NCBI RefSeq assembly: GCF_900104355.1
Contig: NZ_FNIY01000004.1
Span: 420,879 to 484,878 of the forward strand
Origin: Phyllobacterium sp. OV277
GTDB lineage: Bacteria; Pseudomonadota; Alphaproteobacteria; Rhizobiales; Rhizobiaceae
Direction: 5' to 3'
DNA length: 64,000 nt
Shown here: positions 1 through 9,085 of the stretch, in pieces
How positions within the stretch are numbered: the first letter of the stretch is position 1
Layout: the number at the start of each line of letters is the position of its first letter
Position numbers and translations under genes: made by a program
Notes under the pieces: model-generated
What the model was told of the DNA's origin: nothing
Databases searched by the model: none
The model's input: the letters and a program-made list of their open reading frames with translations, nothing else

Positions 1-2
1 CG

Positions 3-461
3 ACGGAAATATGCCAACTTGTCGCTGCTTTCCAGAGTATCGCTGTTGTAATGGTTGCGGACAATGATGATCTTACATCCGTTCTCAAGGCACTGGAGCT
101 TGGGGTGCAGGGATATATTCCAACAACGGTTGGGGTAGAGGTTTGCATGCAGGCTATCGAGCTTGCAATTGCAGGTGGAAAGTTCGTTCCTGCAAGCAGC
201 GTGCTTGCACTGAGGAAACTCGGCGGCGGCCGAAGCGACGAATTCCGGCATATAACAACCTCGTTCACCGCACGGCAGACGGCTGTTGCTGAAGGGCTGC
301 GCCGTGGCAAGGCCAACAAGATCATCGCGTATGAACTGAACCTCTGCGAGAGTACGGTTAAGGTCCATATACGTAATATCATGAAGAAGCTGGGCGCAAC
401 AAATCGCACTGAGGTGGCCTACAAGATCAGCGACATGATACCCCACGAATCCAGATTGTGA
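3..461 (+). CDS. LuxR-family response regulator, 3' part (5' end outside window)
   Basis: The reading frame is open from the first in-frame codon at position 3, so the gene starts upstream of the window; the ATG at 51 lies inside the receiver-like domain and is probably not the start. The visible N-terminal part has the hydrophobic strand and the helix ending LGVQGYIPTT that are typical of the last third of a receiver domain. The C-terminal 65 residues form a LuxR/FixJ helix-turn-helix: TARQTAVAEGLRRGKANKII followed by the recognition helix ESTVKVHIRNIMKKLGATNR. It probably binds DNA and controls the polysaccharide genes that start 49 bases downstream. A second regulator of the same class sits at the other end of the locus (15425-16264). 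The target and phosphorylation state cannot be seen here. Confidence 0.85.
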   Translation, partial: TEICQLVAAFQSIAVVMVADNDDLTSVLKALELGVQGYIPTTVGVEVCMQAIELAIAGGKFVPASSVLALRKLGGGRSDEFRHITTSFTARQTAVAEGLRRGKANKIIAYELNLCESTVKVHIRNIMKKLGATNRTEVAYKISDMIPHESRL

Positions 462-510
462 TGGTTACCTAACAGACCAGTCAGCATCCGATTCCGCAGG
501 GATTCTCGCA

Positions 511-2709
511 ATGATTTTCTCCGACAGCACTCCTAATTCATCAGGAACAGCAATACATCGCCTTCTTTCCATCGTTATCAAACGAAGGAAAACAATGCTC
601 ACCGCACTGATGGCGTTTCTCCTTCTTGCAATCGTTGGCTATTCGACAACACCTGCCCAATACGTATCCGAGGCGATCCTTGCTCTCGATGTCCGCAAAC
701 TACAGGCTTTGCCGACCGAATCTGTCGTTTCACCATTACCGCAAGAAAGCCCGGTATTGCGAACGGAGCTGGATATTATCAGCTCTCGGATGATGGCTGG
801 AAAGGTCTTGACCCGACTCGATGGATTGGGTTTTGATGCTGATGGACGGATCAATCCAGCGGATCAGCATCTGTCTGCAAACATCAATATTCCTGAGTCG
901 CTCAGTCCATTATCAGAACAAATGGACGAAGATCGCAACCGCAGCCGAATCGATAAATTGCTCTCTAATGTCAGTGTCATGAACGATGGCAGATCCTATA
1001 CCATCTACATCAGCTACAAGGCTGACAGTCCTCAATATTCAGCGGCAGTGGCCAACGCTTTTGGCGAATCCTATCTTGATTATCAGATTGATCTACAAAC
1101 ATCAGCCACACGACGTGTCAGTGAATGGCTCGGCGGCAAGTTAATCAACTTGAGAGCGACGTTGGAACAGTCCGAACGTGCAGCTGCGGACTTTCGCGAA
1201 AAATCCGGCCTTGTAAAAGCCAATGGTATGACGCTTCAATCACAACAAATTGCCGCGCTCAATGCCGAGTTGGCAAACCTGCGCGCTAAGCTCGCTGGAG
1301 CAGAGGCGCGGCTCTCAACGGCGATCGATGCATCGAACAACAAATCCGGTGTAGCATTATCCGAGATTCTTGGTTCGCCCGCAATTCAGCAACTACGCGC
1401 CGAGCAATCCCGTGTCGAACGCTCTCTCCAGGAAATCAGCCAGAGTGGCGCATCGCAGAGCGTGCAACTGCCACAGCTGAACTCGCAGCTCGCATCGCTG
1501 AAGAGCCAGATTGCCGGAGAAGTGCAACAGGTTATTGACAGCCTCAGGAACGAGATCAATGTCACCCACCGCCAGCAAGGCGCTGTGGAGGCTAATCTCA
1601 AGGAAATGCAGGACGGCATGTCGGCGGCCAACCAAGCTCTCGTCCACGCCGACCAGCTTGACCGTGAAGCAAGTGCAAATCGCGCTATCTATGAAAGCTA
1701 TTTGACCAGATACAAACAAACAATCGAACAGGATGGCATTGCCACGGCGGAAGCGCGCATGATTTCACGCGCTGTTCCAGCTCGATCAAAGGCGAGCCCA
1801 CACTTCTCAACATGGCTTGCAATCGGCGCAATCGGCGGGGTTTTTTCCGGTTTCTGCCTATCTCTTATTCTTGACTTAAAGGATAAGTCCATTCGTTCCG
1901 TGAAAGCATTGGAAAGCGCCGCCAGAACACCCATCATCGGTCGTATTCCGCGACTGTCCAGCGGCGAACAGAAGAATGTCGCGCATATTGTCGGCGAGGG
2001 ACGTTACCGTTTCGCTCGCGCCATTGCAGATCTCCAGGCCCATCTTCTCTTGTCCTCTCCGCAAAAAATCGCTCGTGCCATTGCAGTCACGTCAGCCGGC
2101 ACCCAGGAAGGCAAGACGCTGGTCGTTGCCGGTCTGGCCAGATCGCTGGCCGCCACAGGAGTGCGCACCATTATAATTGATGCCAATTTCAGAGCACCAA
2201 TGGTTGCACAAGAGTTTGGCGATCAGTTCGGCCCATATCTGGAGGACGTAATCCGGGGCAGGAAAACGCTCGAAGCCGCCATTCAACATGACCTATTCTC
2301 GTCAATCGACTTCGTAGCAACCCAAGCCTGTTCTGTCCCAGCTGAGTTTCTTCTAGGGCATCAACAATTTGCCAAATTGATCAATACGCTCAAACAACAA
2401 TATGACATCGTTCTCATTGACACGCCGGCGGTTTGTTTGAGCGCGGATGCAATCCGGGTCGCATCATTAGCCGATACTACCCTATTGGTGGCCAGATGCG
2501 ACAAGGCCAACACCGACGACATCATCAGCGCCGTCAAAATGCTCACGTCCGAGGGACGCAAATTAAGCGGCATCGTCATAAACAGCGATCAAAGCGTGCG
2601 GGATATTTCCCAAACAGATCAGTTACCCCCGGCAAATGCTATAGCTAAACGCTTCGTCAAGGAAATAGCCAGCTATGCAAGGTCCCGCTCTTCAGTAGTC
2701 AAGGCATGA
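511..2709 (+). CDS. Polysaccharide co-polymerase with BY-kinase domain (ExoP/Wzc-like)
   Basis: An inner-membrane protein of 732 residues that controls chain length and export of a Wzy-type polysaccharide. The N-terminal Wzz domain has a membrane segment at about residues 28-48 (MLTALMAFLLLAIVGYS), then a long periplasmic coiled-coil region (about 200-420) rich in Q, A and L. A second membrane segment (about 430-452) leads to a cytoplasmic kinase domain with Walker A GTQEGKT (about 531-537), a Walker A' segment IIIDANFRAP (about 554-563) and Walker B IVLIDTPAV (about 633). In Walker A' the usual D-x-D-x-R is D-A-N-F-R, so the second Asp is Asn. The C-terminus has one Tyr in its last 20 residues, not the Tyr cluster of Wzc, so autophosphorylation may be weak or occur elsewhere. 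The stop overlaps the start of the export gene (ATGA), which implies translational coupling. Confidence 0.92.
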   Translation: MIFSDSTPNSSGTAIHRLLSIVIKRRKTMLTALMAFLLLAIVGYSTTPAQYVSEAILALDVRKLQALPTESVVSPLPQESPVLRTELDIISSRMMAGKVLTRLDGLGFDADGRINPADQHLSANINIPESLSPLSEQMDEDRNRSRIDKLLSNVSVMNDGRSYTIYISYKADSPQYSAAVANAFGESYLDYQIDLQTSATRRVSEWLGGKLINLRATLEQSERAAADFREKSGLVKANGMTLQSQQIAALNAELANLRAKLAGAEARLSTAIDASNNKSGVALSEILGSPAIQQLRAEQSRVERSLQEISQSGASQSVQLPQLNSQLASLKSQIAGEVQQVIDSLRNEINVTHRQQGAVEANLKEMQDGMSAANQALVHADQLDREASANRAIYESYLTRYKQTIEQDGIATAEARMISRAVPARSKASPHFSTWLAIGAIGGVFSGFCLSLILDLKDKSIRSVKALESAARTPIIGRIPRLSSGEQKNVAHIVGEGRYRFARAIADLQAHLLLSSPQKIARAIAVTSAGTQEGKTLVVAGLARSLAATGVRTIIIDANFRAPMVAQEFGDQFGPYLEDVIRGRKTLEAAIQHDLFSSIDFVATQACSVPAEFLLGHQQFAKLINTLKQQYDIVLIDTPAVCLSADAIRVASLADTTLLVARCDKANTDDIISAVKMLTSEGRKLSGIVINSDQSVRDISQTDQLPPANAIAKRFVKEIASYARSRSSVVKA

Positions 2710-3989
2710 GGCCGGAAATGTTCAAAATGCACAGAAGCCGCCGCGTACAGTCACATCCACGTATACGCAATCTTCTTGTGGCAGGCGCTTTTTCATCAAT
2801 GCTGCTATTTTCCTTCGCAACGCCACCAGCTCACGCAGCCGAGGCACCGTACAAGATTGCGTCCGGCGACGTCTTGCTCATCACGGTTTACGGCGATGCG
2901 GGATTGACGGGCACTTTCCCGGTGAGCGTGGATGGAACGATTGCCTATCCGATCCTCGGAAACATATCCGTTTACAACCATACGATCGCCGAGATTGGAG
3001 AAACCATTACACAATCACTTTTGCAGCACATACCCGGCCTTTCTGTGTCTGTTGCGGTGAAAGAGTACGCTCCGGTATTTGTCATCGGCGATGTGCAGAA
3101 ACCTGGAAAGTATGAGTACCGGCCCGGGATGATTGCCTTAGAGCTTTTCGCGCTGAGCGGAGGACTACGACAGGCCTCAGATAAACTTGATACCGCGGGC
3201 ATTCAGCTGGTTACAGCACGTCAGGAATATGCGGATACATCATTGCAGCTCTTTGCACAGGATGTGAAACGCGCCCGTCTCCAAGCCGAGCTTAATCAAA
3301 AGCCATTTGAGTACAATCTGGCCGCTGGCATAGATGTTATCGAAGATAAGCCTGCGCGACAGCAAGCCGTGGATTCCGAACGCAAGCTTTTTGATCTTCG
3401 GCTCTCAGCTCTCGAAAGCGAGGCGAATGCGCTTCAAGCGCAAAAGAAGAACTACGAGGAGGAAATAACCACTCTGAAAGAAAGTACCCAACTGCGTAAC
3501 GACGAGATTTCTCTACTCGAACAGAATGTGAAAGCATCGCAGAGTCTTGTGGACAAAGGCCTTACAGCACAATCGACATTACGTGATACACAGCGCCAAC
3601 TCTCGGCCATGCGCAGAGACGCGCTTGAGTTCGGCTCCTTTCTGGCCCGCGCCAAACAGAATGAAAACGTGATTGAGCAGCGTCTGCTCGCCTTGCGCGA
3701 TTCCCGCTCGAATGATGCTGCAAAAGATCTGAGAGATATCGAGATCGACATTCTGCGCCTGCGCAAGAAAATGGCCTTTATCGCGCAAACGATGGGCGAG
3801 ATAGGTGCAGCTGCACAACGCGTCAGTTCACGCGAAGAAACCGTCAAACTCGCCTTTACTGTCGTTCGGGTTATTGATGGTACGTATCAGGAAACGATCC
3901 TGTCCGAGCACGACATGATCAAAGCCGGTGATATATTGCGCGCCCAGCTTGAATTGCCCAAAGAAGTCGCTACCAAGACCGTAAACTGA
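2706..3989 (+). CDS. Polysaccharide export outer-membrane protein (ExoF/Wza-like OPX)
   Basis: A 427-residue secreted protein. A signal peptide (hydrophobic core LLVAGAFSSMLLFSFAT, cleavage after AHA near residue 44) precedes a poly-export domain opening with YKIASGDVLLITVYGDAGL, then a SLBB-like segment (APVFVIGDVQKPGKYEYRPG) with the usual ALSGGL end. Residues about 165-370 form a long charged coiled coil, and a short beta region follows. This layout and length match rhizobial ExoF rather than enterobacterial Wza: there is no lipobox. Its likely job is the periplasmic/outer-membrane part of the export channel, paired with the co-polymerase encoded just upstream. Start: the ATG overlapping the previous stop is used; in-frame ATGs at 2718 and 2727 are alternatives. 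A hairpin at 4082-4102 probably ends the transcript. Confidence 0.9.
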   Translation: MRPEMFKMHRSRRVQSHPRIRNLLVAGAFSSMLLFSFATPPAHAAEAPYKIASGDVLLITVYGDAGLTGTFPVSVDGTIAYPILGNISVYNHTIAEIGETITQSLLQHIPGLSVSVAVKEYAPVFVIGDVQKPGKYEYRPGMIALELFALSGGLRQASDKLDTAGIQLVTARQEYADTSLQLFAQDVKRARLQAELNQKPFEYNLAAGIDVIEDKPARQQAVDSERKLFDLRLSALESEANALQAQKKNYEEEITTLKESTQLRNDEISLLEQNVKASQSLVDKGLTAQSTLRDTQRQLSAMRRDALEFGSFLARAKQNENVIEQRLLALRDSRSNDAAKDLRDIEIDILRLRKKMAFIAQTMGEIGAAAQRVSSREETVKLAFTVVRVIDGTYQETILSEHDMIKAGDILRAQLELPKEVATKTVN

Positions 3990-4081
3990 CGAGTGGGCTC
4001 TGTTCCGGCGCCATCCTGCAGCGCAGGCATGCCGAACCATTTGCAAAATAAGGATCGTTCTTTCTGAAAATCTTGCCCGAC

Positions 4082-4102
4082 CTGCCGGAACGGCAGTTTC
4101 TT
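4082..4102 (+). terminator. Hairpin terminator between convergent genes
   Basis: A perfect 6-bp stem with a 3-base loop (CTGCCG-GAA-CGGCAG, 4082-4096) followed by TTTCTT. It lies 92 bases after the export gene stop and a few bases past the end of the convergent fucose-synthase gene, whose stop is at 4101-4103. The T tract is short, so termination may be partial. Confidence 0.5.
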
Positions 4103-5093
4103 AAGCAGATACGGTATTATCTAACGCGCGCAAAAGAGCGTCCTCAGTCTGCCAACGGATGTAGAGGTCCCGAATACCTGTCTCAAGTTCTATACGCGGA
4201 CGCCATCCCATGTCTTGCATCGCCGACGAGTCGAGTAGCTTTCTGGGCGCGCCGTCCGGCTTTGATGCATCAAATATGATGGACCCACGATAATCCACAC
4301 TCCTGGCAACGAGTAAGGCAAGATCGTGGATGGAAATCTCTCTTCCAGAACCGATATTTACATGGGCGACAGAGCTATAATTTTTCATAAGGAAAACACA
4401 CGCATCGGCGAGATCATCCACATGGAGAAACTCGCGGCGCGGAGTACCTGTCCCCCATACGGGGGCGGTTGGACTCTCTGACACCTTAGCCTCATGCATC
4501 TTTCGTATCAGTGCCGGCAGAACATGCGCTTGTTGGAGATCAAAATTATCATTTGGGCCGTAAAGATTGGTCGGCATCGCCGTAATAAAGCACTGACGAT
4601 ACTGACGGGCATAAGCTTCGGCGAGCTTGAGGCCTGCAATCTTGGCAACAGCATAGGCTTCATTCGTCTGCTCCAGGCTTCCTGTCAGCAACGCCTGTTC
4701 CTCGATGGGTTGCTCGGCATATTTCGGATAGATGCAGCTAGAACCGAGCCACAGCAGTTTTGTCACATCAAGCCCATGTGCAGCGCGCATGATATTCATA
4801 GCGATCATTGTGTTGTCATAAAGAAAATCTGCCGGATAAAGGGAATTGGCCAGAATTCCACCAACACGTGCGGCTGCGATGAATATGACGTCTGGTCGCA
4901 TCAACGCCATCCACTCTTCCGTCTCGCGCTGGCGTGTCAGATCAAGGTCTGCATGATCAACCTTGAGCAGATGACATCCCTCACCATGCAGGCGACGCAC
5001 CAGAGCAGAACCAACCATGCCGGTATGCCCCGCAACCCATATCCTTTTGTTACGCAGATCAAATCTATGCCGCACAATCTCAGCCATAGACAT
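4101..5093 (-). CDS. fcl: GDP-L-fucose synthase
   Basis: Converts GDP-4-keto-6-deoxy-D-mannose to GDP-L-fucose (3,5-epimerase and NADPH-dependent 4-reductase). The 330-residue protein has the SDR nucleotide-binding motif [14 protein letters not shown] near the N-terminus, the catalytic-site sequence [10 protein letters not shown], and the YxxxK pair in [19 protein letters not shown] and the [18 protein letters not shown] block are family hallmarks, and length is normal. The start at 5093 overlaps the last 14 bases of gmd, so the two form an operon; a second in-frame ATG is two codons further in. Its product is the sugar donor for one of the glycosyltransferases in the locus. Confidence 0.95.
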   Translation of the reverse strand: MSMAEIVRHRFDLRNKRIWVAGHTGMVGSALVRRLHGEGCHLLKVDHADLDLTRQRETEEWMALMRPDVIFIAAARVGGILANSLYPADFLYDNTMIAMNIMRAAHGLDVTKLLWLGSSCIYPKYAEQPIEEQALLTGSLEQTNEAYAVAKIAGLKLAEAYARQYRQCFITAMPTNLYGPNDNFDLQQAHVLPALIRKMHEAKVSESPTAPVWGTGTPRREFLHVDDLADACVFLMKNYSSVAHVNIGSGREISIHDLALLVARSVDYRGSIIFDASKPDGAPRKLLDSSAMQDMGWRPRIELETGIRDLYIRWQTEDALLRALDNTVSA

Positions 5094-6150
5094 CGTTCCG
5101 ACTTTCTTCGCGCATGATGGTCTTCATGTCAGACTCAACCATTTCGGCAACGAGATCTTCAAATGCTGTTGTATGGCTCCAACCTAGTTTGATCCGTGCC
5201 TTCTCGGGATTGCCAAGCAGCAGATCAACTTCTGTGGGTCTGAAATGGCGGGGATCGATCTCTATGATCTCCTTGCCGCTTTTGCGATCATAGCCGATTT
5301 CATCGACACCTGAACCGCTCCACTCAATCGTTGTCCCGACTGTCGCAAATGCCTTCTCCACGAATTCCCGCACCGTATGTGTTTCGCCGGTGGCCAGCAC
5401 ATAATCATCAGGACTGTCTTGCTGCATGATGCGCCACATGCCATCCACGTAATCACGTGCATGCCCCCAATCCCTTTTCGCTTCAAGATTTCCCAGGCGA
5501 AGCTTATCCTGCAATCCACGCTCGATAGCAGCCACAGCCCGGGTGATCTTTCTGGTCACAAATGTTTCACCACGTATCGGGCTCTCGTGATTGAACAGGA
5601 TGCCGTTTGACGCGTGAAAGCCATAGGCCTCGCGATAATTGACTGTGATCCAATAGGCATAGAGTTTGGCTACCGCATAGGGGCTGCGCGGGTGAAACGG
5701 CGTACCCTCATGTTGTGGCGCTTCAGCGCTTTTGCCGAACAGCTCGGATGTCGAAGCTTGATAGAAGCGACAGGTCTTTTCGATCTTCATGATACGCATC
5801 GCTTCCAACAGACGCAAAGTACCCATCGCATCAGCGTTCGCTGTATATTCCGGTGTTTCGAAACTTACCTGCACATGGCTTTGCGCCCCAAGATTATAGA
5901 TTTCATCAGGCTGGATTTCCTGAACCACGCGGCAAAGATTTGTAGCGTCGGTCAAATCACCGAAGTGCAAATGAAATCGAACGTCGTCATCGTGCGGGTC
6001 CTGATAAAGATGGTCGATACGGGCAGTATTGAACGACGACGAACGACGTTTAAGACCATGAACAATGTAACCTTTGTTCAGTAGAAATTCGCTCAGATAA
6101 GCACCATCTTGCCCAGTCACGCCGATGATCAATGCGGTTTTTGCAGCCAT
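5080..6150 (-). CDS. gmd: GDP-mannose 4,6-dehydratase
   Basis: Catalyses the first committed step from GDP-mannose to GDP-L-fucose. The 356-residue protein has the NAD(P)-binding motif [19 protein letters not shown], the family sequence [16 protein letters not shown], the [10 protein letters not shown] catalytic Tyr/Lys, and [19 protein letters not shown]. Start: ATG at 6150 gives [10 protein letters not shown], the usual N-terminus; a TTG two codons upstream (6156) is possible but weak. It forms an operon with fcl and reads away from the glycosyltransferase cluster, sharing the 370-base divergent region 6151-6520. Confidence 0.95.
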   Translation of the reverse strand: MAAKTALIIGVTGQDGAYLSEFLLNKGYIVHGLKRRSSSFNTARIDHLYQDPHDDDVRFHLHFGDLTDATNLCRVVQEIQPDEIYNLGAQSHVQVSFETPEYTANADAMGTLRLLEAMRIMKIEKTCRFYQASTSELFGKSAEAPQHEGTPFHPRSPYAVAKLYAYWITVNYREAYGFHASNGILFNHESPIRGETFVTRKITRAVAAIERGLQDKLRLGNLEAKRDWGHARDYVDGMWRIMQQDSPDDYVLATGETHTVREFVEKAFATVGTTIEWSGSGVDEIGYDRKSGKEIIEIDPRHFRPTEVDLLLGNPEKARIKLGWSHTTAFEDLVAEMVESDMKTIMREESRNDVYG

Positions 6151-6520
6151 TCGCAATTTTCCATCTTCTGCGCAAGGCGTTCAATAACACGCGCACTGCC
6201 TGGCCAATTTCGGTCGTTGAGGCGATCTCATCGACAATGAATATTGAGCGAGTATAGGCAGCGGTGGCGAATAGACACTTTGGCAATAGGGATAAGATTC
6301 CAGAACAGCCGCAACGGTATCAGTACATCCGGACCAGCAACCGGATACTTAAATAGGTGTCAAAACGTTCGTCCTTCACCGGAAGGAGTAGGTGGCTTAG
6401 ATGTCACGAGATCCCCGATAATGCGTTTGTCGGTCTTGCCCAAGCCCGGCAACCTGCGAAACTCTGTTTTCAGTTTTTCCCGCAATCACTTGGCTGCGCC
6501 AGGTACACGAAGGATTGGGA
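6151..6520. other. Divergent intergenic region between gmd and the glycosyltransferase operon
   Basis: This must hold both the leftward gmd-fcl promoter and the rightward glycosyltransferase promoter. A ribosome-binding site CGAAGGA at 6509-6514 sits 6 bases before the ATG at 6521. I see no convincing protein gene, RNA gene or long repeat here. Confidence 0.5.
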
Positions 6521-7777
6521 ATGAGAATCGTTTTTGCGAACCGCTATTTCCTGCCTGATCAATCGGCCACAAGCCGTATGGTCTCCAGCCTGACTTCGGC
6601 ACTTGCACACCAGGGTTTCGATGTCACGGCGATAGCCAGTCGAACGCTGCACGACCATTCGAATGTCGCTCTTCCTGCAGAAGAGATGATTGCGGGTGTC
6701 AGGATCAAAAGACTATGGGCAACACGATTTGGACGTCATCATCTCATCGGTAGGATGATGGATTATCTGACGTTTCATATATCGTCTTTCTTGTGGTGCT
6801 TCAGAAATCTTCGAGCTGGCGATCTGTTCGTCGTCTGCACCGATCCTCCATTGCTATCGGTTACAACCGCTCTCCCGGTGCGATGGCGGAAAGCCAGGAC
6901 AATAAACTGGGTTATGGATCTTTTTCCTGAAGTTGCTATTGAGCTGGAAATGCTTTCGAAAACCGGCATTCCGGGGAAACTCAGCAGGGCATTACGCAAT
7001 TGGTCGCTACGAAAGTCGACCGTGATTGTCTGTCCCACCGCGATCATGGCGTCTTATTTGCTGGAGAGCGGCTTTTCCCGAGACCGCATCCGCGTCATGC
7101 ATCATTGGTCGGATGGTAATGAAATCCGTCCGGTTCCGCGCTCAACCAATGATCTGAGACGGCACTGGGGGCTACAGAACAAATTTGTGATTGGCTACTC
7201 CGGTAATTTTGGCAGGGCTCACGACTTTGCAACCCTGCTTGAGGCAGCCGCTCTTTTGAGGGATGATAACGACATACACTTCCTATTGATCGGCGGTGGA
7301 CAGCAGCGCGCGCACGTTGAGGAAGTTGTCCAAACACAGCAACTGAAGAATATTACGTTCAAACCGTTGCAGCCGCCGGAAAATATATCCGAAAGCTTGA
7401 GTGCTGCGGATGCACATATCGTTTCACTCGTACCCAGACTTGAACACTGTATCGTTCCAAGCAAGTTTTATGGAATTCTGGCAGCTGGTCGACCCACCCT
7501 TTTTGTCGGATCACCGGAGGGTGAAGTGGCAAGTGTTATTGCCTCAACCCGTTGCGGAGAGGCTGTAGAAATAGGCGAAAGTCAAAATTTGGCGGATATT
7601 ATTGTTCAGTTGAAAAATTCACCTGAACGGTGTGCAAGTATGGGACGTAATGCCCGAGACGTGCTTGATACTGTTTATTCTCGTGACAATGCAGTGCAAT
7701 CTTGGGTGGACCTCATGTCTGGACTCCAGCAGCGGGCCTCTGACCCTCTGCAATCCTCTATTTATAGGTCTGCGTAA
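6521..7777 (+). CDS. GT4-family glycosyltransferase (WcaI-like)
   Basis: A 418-residue retaining glycosyltransferase with two Rossmann domains. The N-terminus (RIVFANRYFLPDQSATSRM) is the donor-independent acceptor domain seen in WcaI/fucosyltransferase-like GT4 enzymes; VMDLFPEVAIELEML is also typical. The C-terminal donor domain has FVIGYSGNFGRAHDFATLLE, then HFLLIGGGQQR, and the E-x7-E region replaced by HCIVPSKFYGILAAGRPTLF. Start: ATG 6521 is chosen because CGAAGGA lies 6 bases before it; a TTG at 6515 would place that site too close. It is first of three GT4 genes and its stop overlaps the next start (TAATG). Donor and linkage cannot be told from sequence; fucose is plausible given gmd-fcl next door. 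Confidence 0.88.
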   Translation: MRIVFANRYFLPDQSATSRMVSSLTSALAHQGFDVTAIASRTLHDHSNVALPAEEMIAGVRIKRLWATRFGRHHLIGRMMDYLTFHISSFLWCFRNLRAGDLFVVCTDPPLLSVTTALPVRWRKARTINWVMDLFPEVAIELEMLSKTGIPGKLSRALRNWSLRKSTVIVCPTAIMASYLLESGFSRDRIRVMHHWSDGNEIRPVPRSTNDLRRHWGLQNKFVIGYSGNFGRAHDFATLLEAAALLRDDNDIHFLLIGGGQQRAHVEEVVQTQQLKNITFKPLQPPENISESLSAADAHIVSLVPRLEHCIVPSKFYGILAAGRPTLFVGSPEGEVASVIASTRCGEAVEIGESQNLADIIVQLKNSPERCASMGRNARDVLDTVYSRDNAVQSWVDLMSGLQQRASDPLQSSIYRSA

Positions 7778-9033
7778 TGAGCGGAACGGTCGTCGTCAGC
7801 CAGCTCGGAGCGCGAATGCATTATGCCGTACCGCGTATCCTTGCATCCGAAGGGCAACTTGCTCATTTCTACACTGACATCTGCGCCACAAATAGCTGGC
7901 CCCGCTTGATTAACGCGCTACCCAGCACGGTTCTTCCATCGTCGTTAAAGCGGCTGATCGGCCGAGTACCCAAAGGCGTGGCACCCAGCCTTACATCGAC
8001 ATTTCCCGCTTTCGGCGTGACATCAGCGATATGTCGGCTCAGGCTCAAAAATGTGGTTGAACAGACAAGGCACGCCGTTTGGGCTGGCTCGCATTTCTCT
8101 GAGTTGGTCGCCTCCAGCGGATTTCACGGTGCAGCCGGTCTTTACGCTTTTAGCGGAGACGCGCTGGAGCAAATGCGCGCGGCAAAAGCACTGGGCATGT
8201 GGACGGCCTTGGAGCAGATGATAGCTCCGCGTGAAGTCGTCGAAGAACTGGTTCAAACGGAACAGCGGAGTTTTCCGGACTGGGCTGGAAAATACGAAGA
8301 AAACCGTTATGCGCAAACCTTTGCCGAACGGGAAAAAGCCGAATGGGAACTTGCCGACGTCGTTATTTGTCCGTCGGAATTCGTCCGCCGCAATGTCATC
8401 GCCTGCGGTGGACCTCCCCACCGCTGCGTTGTGGTCCCGTATGGTATCGACTCCCAGTCTAATGATCGCAAGCCAACCCGCACCAACGGTCCGCTACGTG
8501 TGCTGACCGTGGGCGAGGTGGGATTGCGCAAAGGCTCGCCCTATGTGGTGGAGGCAGCACGTATCATGGGATCGGCGGCGCAATTCCGCATGGCTGGGCC
8601 AACTATCTTACCTTCAGAAATCAAGAAAAATGTGGCTGCACTGGTCGAGTTGCGTGGAATCGTACCTCGATCGGAAATGGCAAAGGAATATCAATGGGCG
8701 GATGTATTTCTCCTTCCCTCGGTTTGTGAAGGCTCAGCTACGGCGATCTATGAGGCGCTGGCAGCGGGGCTACCTATTATCTGTACTGAGAATGCCGGCA
8801 GTGTCGTCAGGCATGGAATAGACGGCTTCGTCGTTCCCGTCAGGGACAGTCAAGCGATTGCTGAAGCGCTCTTCGAACTTTCAAGAAATGCAGCAACTCG
8901 CATCGCAATGTCAACGAATGCCAGAGAACGCGCCGCGGACTTCACAGTCAAACGTTACGGCGAACGACTTATGCAAGTCCTGACGCCCCTATCCCGAAAG
9001 CAAGCACCGGCTGGGACTCTAAATCAGTCATGA
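7777..9033 (+). CDS. GT4-family glycosyltransferase
   Basis: A 418-residue GT-B enzyme. The donor half carries PLRVLTVGEVGLRKGSPYVV, the following strand QFRMAGP, and the conserved acidic region LLPSVCEGSATAIYEALAAG in which E-x7-E contacts the nucleotide sugar. Translation is coupled to the upstream transferase because the ATG overlaps its stop codon. The substrate is unknown; it probably adds one sugar of the exopolysaccharide repeat unit on the cytoplasmic face of the inner membrane. The N-terminal half (starting SGTVVVSQLGARMHYAVPRI) is less conserved and would bind the lipid-linked acceptor. Confidence 0.87.
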   Translation: MSGTVVVSQLGARMHYAVPRILASEGQLAHFYTDICATNSWPRLINALPSTVLPSSLKRLIGRVPKGVAPSLTSTFPAFGVTSAICRLRLKNVVEQTRHAVWAGSHFSELVASSGFHGAAGLYAFSGDALEQMRAAKALGMWTALEQMIAPREVVEELVQTEQRSFPDWAGKYEENRYAQTFAEREKAEWELADVVICPSEFVRRNVIACGGPPHRCVVVPYGIDSQSNDRKPTRTNGPLRVLTVGEVGLRKGSPYVVEAARIMGSAAQFRMAGPTILPSEIKKNVAALVELRGIVPRSEMAKEYQWADVFLLPSVCEGSATAIYEALAAGLPIICTENAGSVVRHGIDGFVVPVRDSQAIAEALFELSRNAATRIAMSTNARERAADFTVKRYGERLMQVLTPLSRKQAPAGTLNQS

Positions 9034-9085
9034 TATACGCGTACCCCCCGCCGTTGGCTCAAGAAACAAACAGGCGGAGTTCGAC

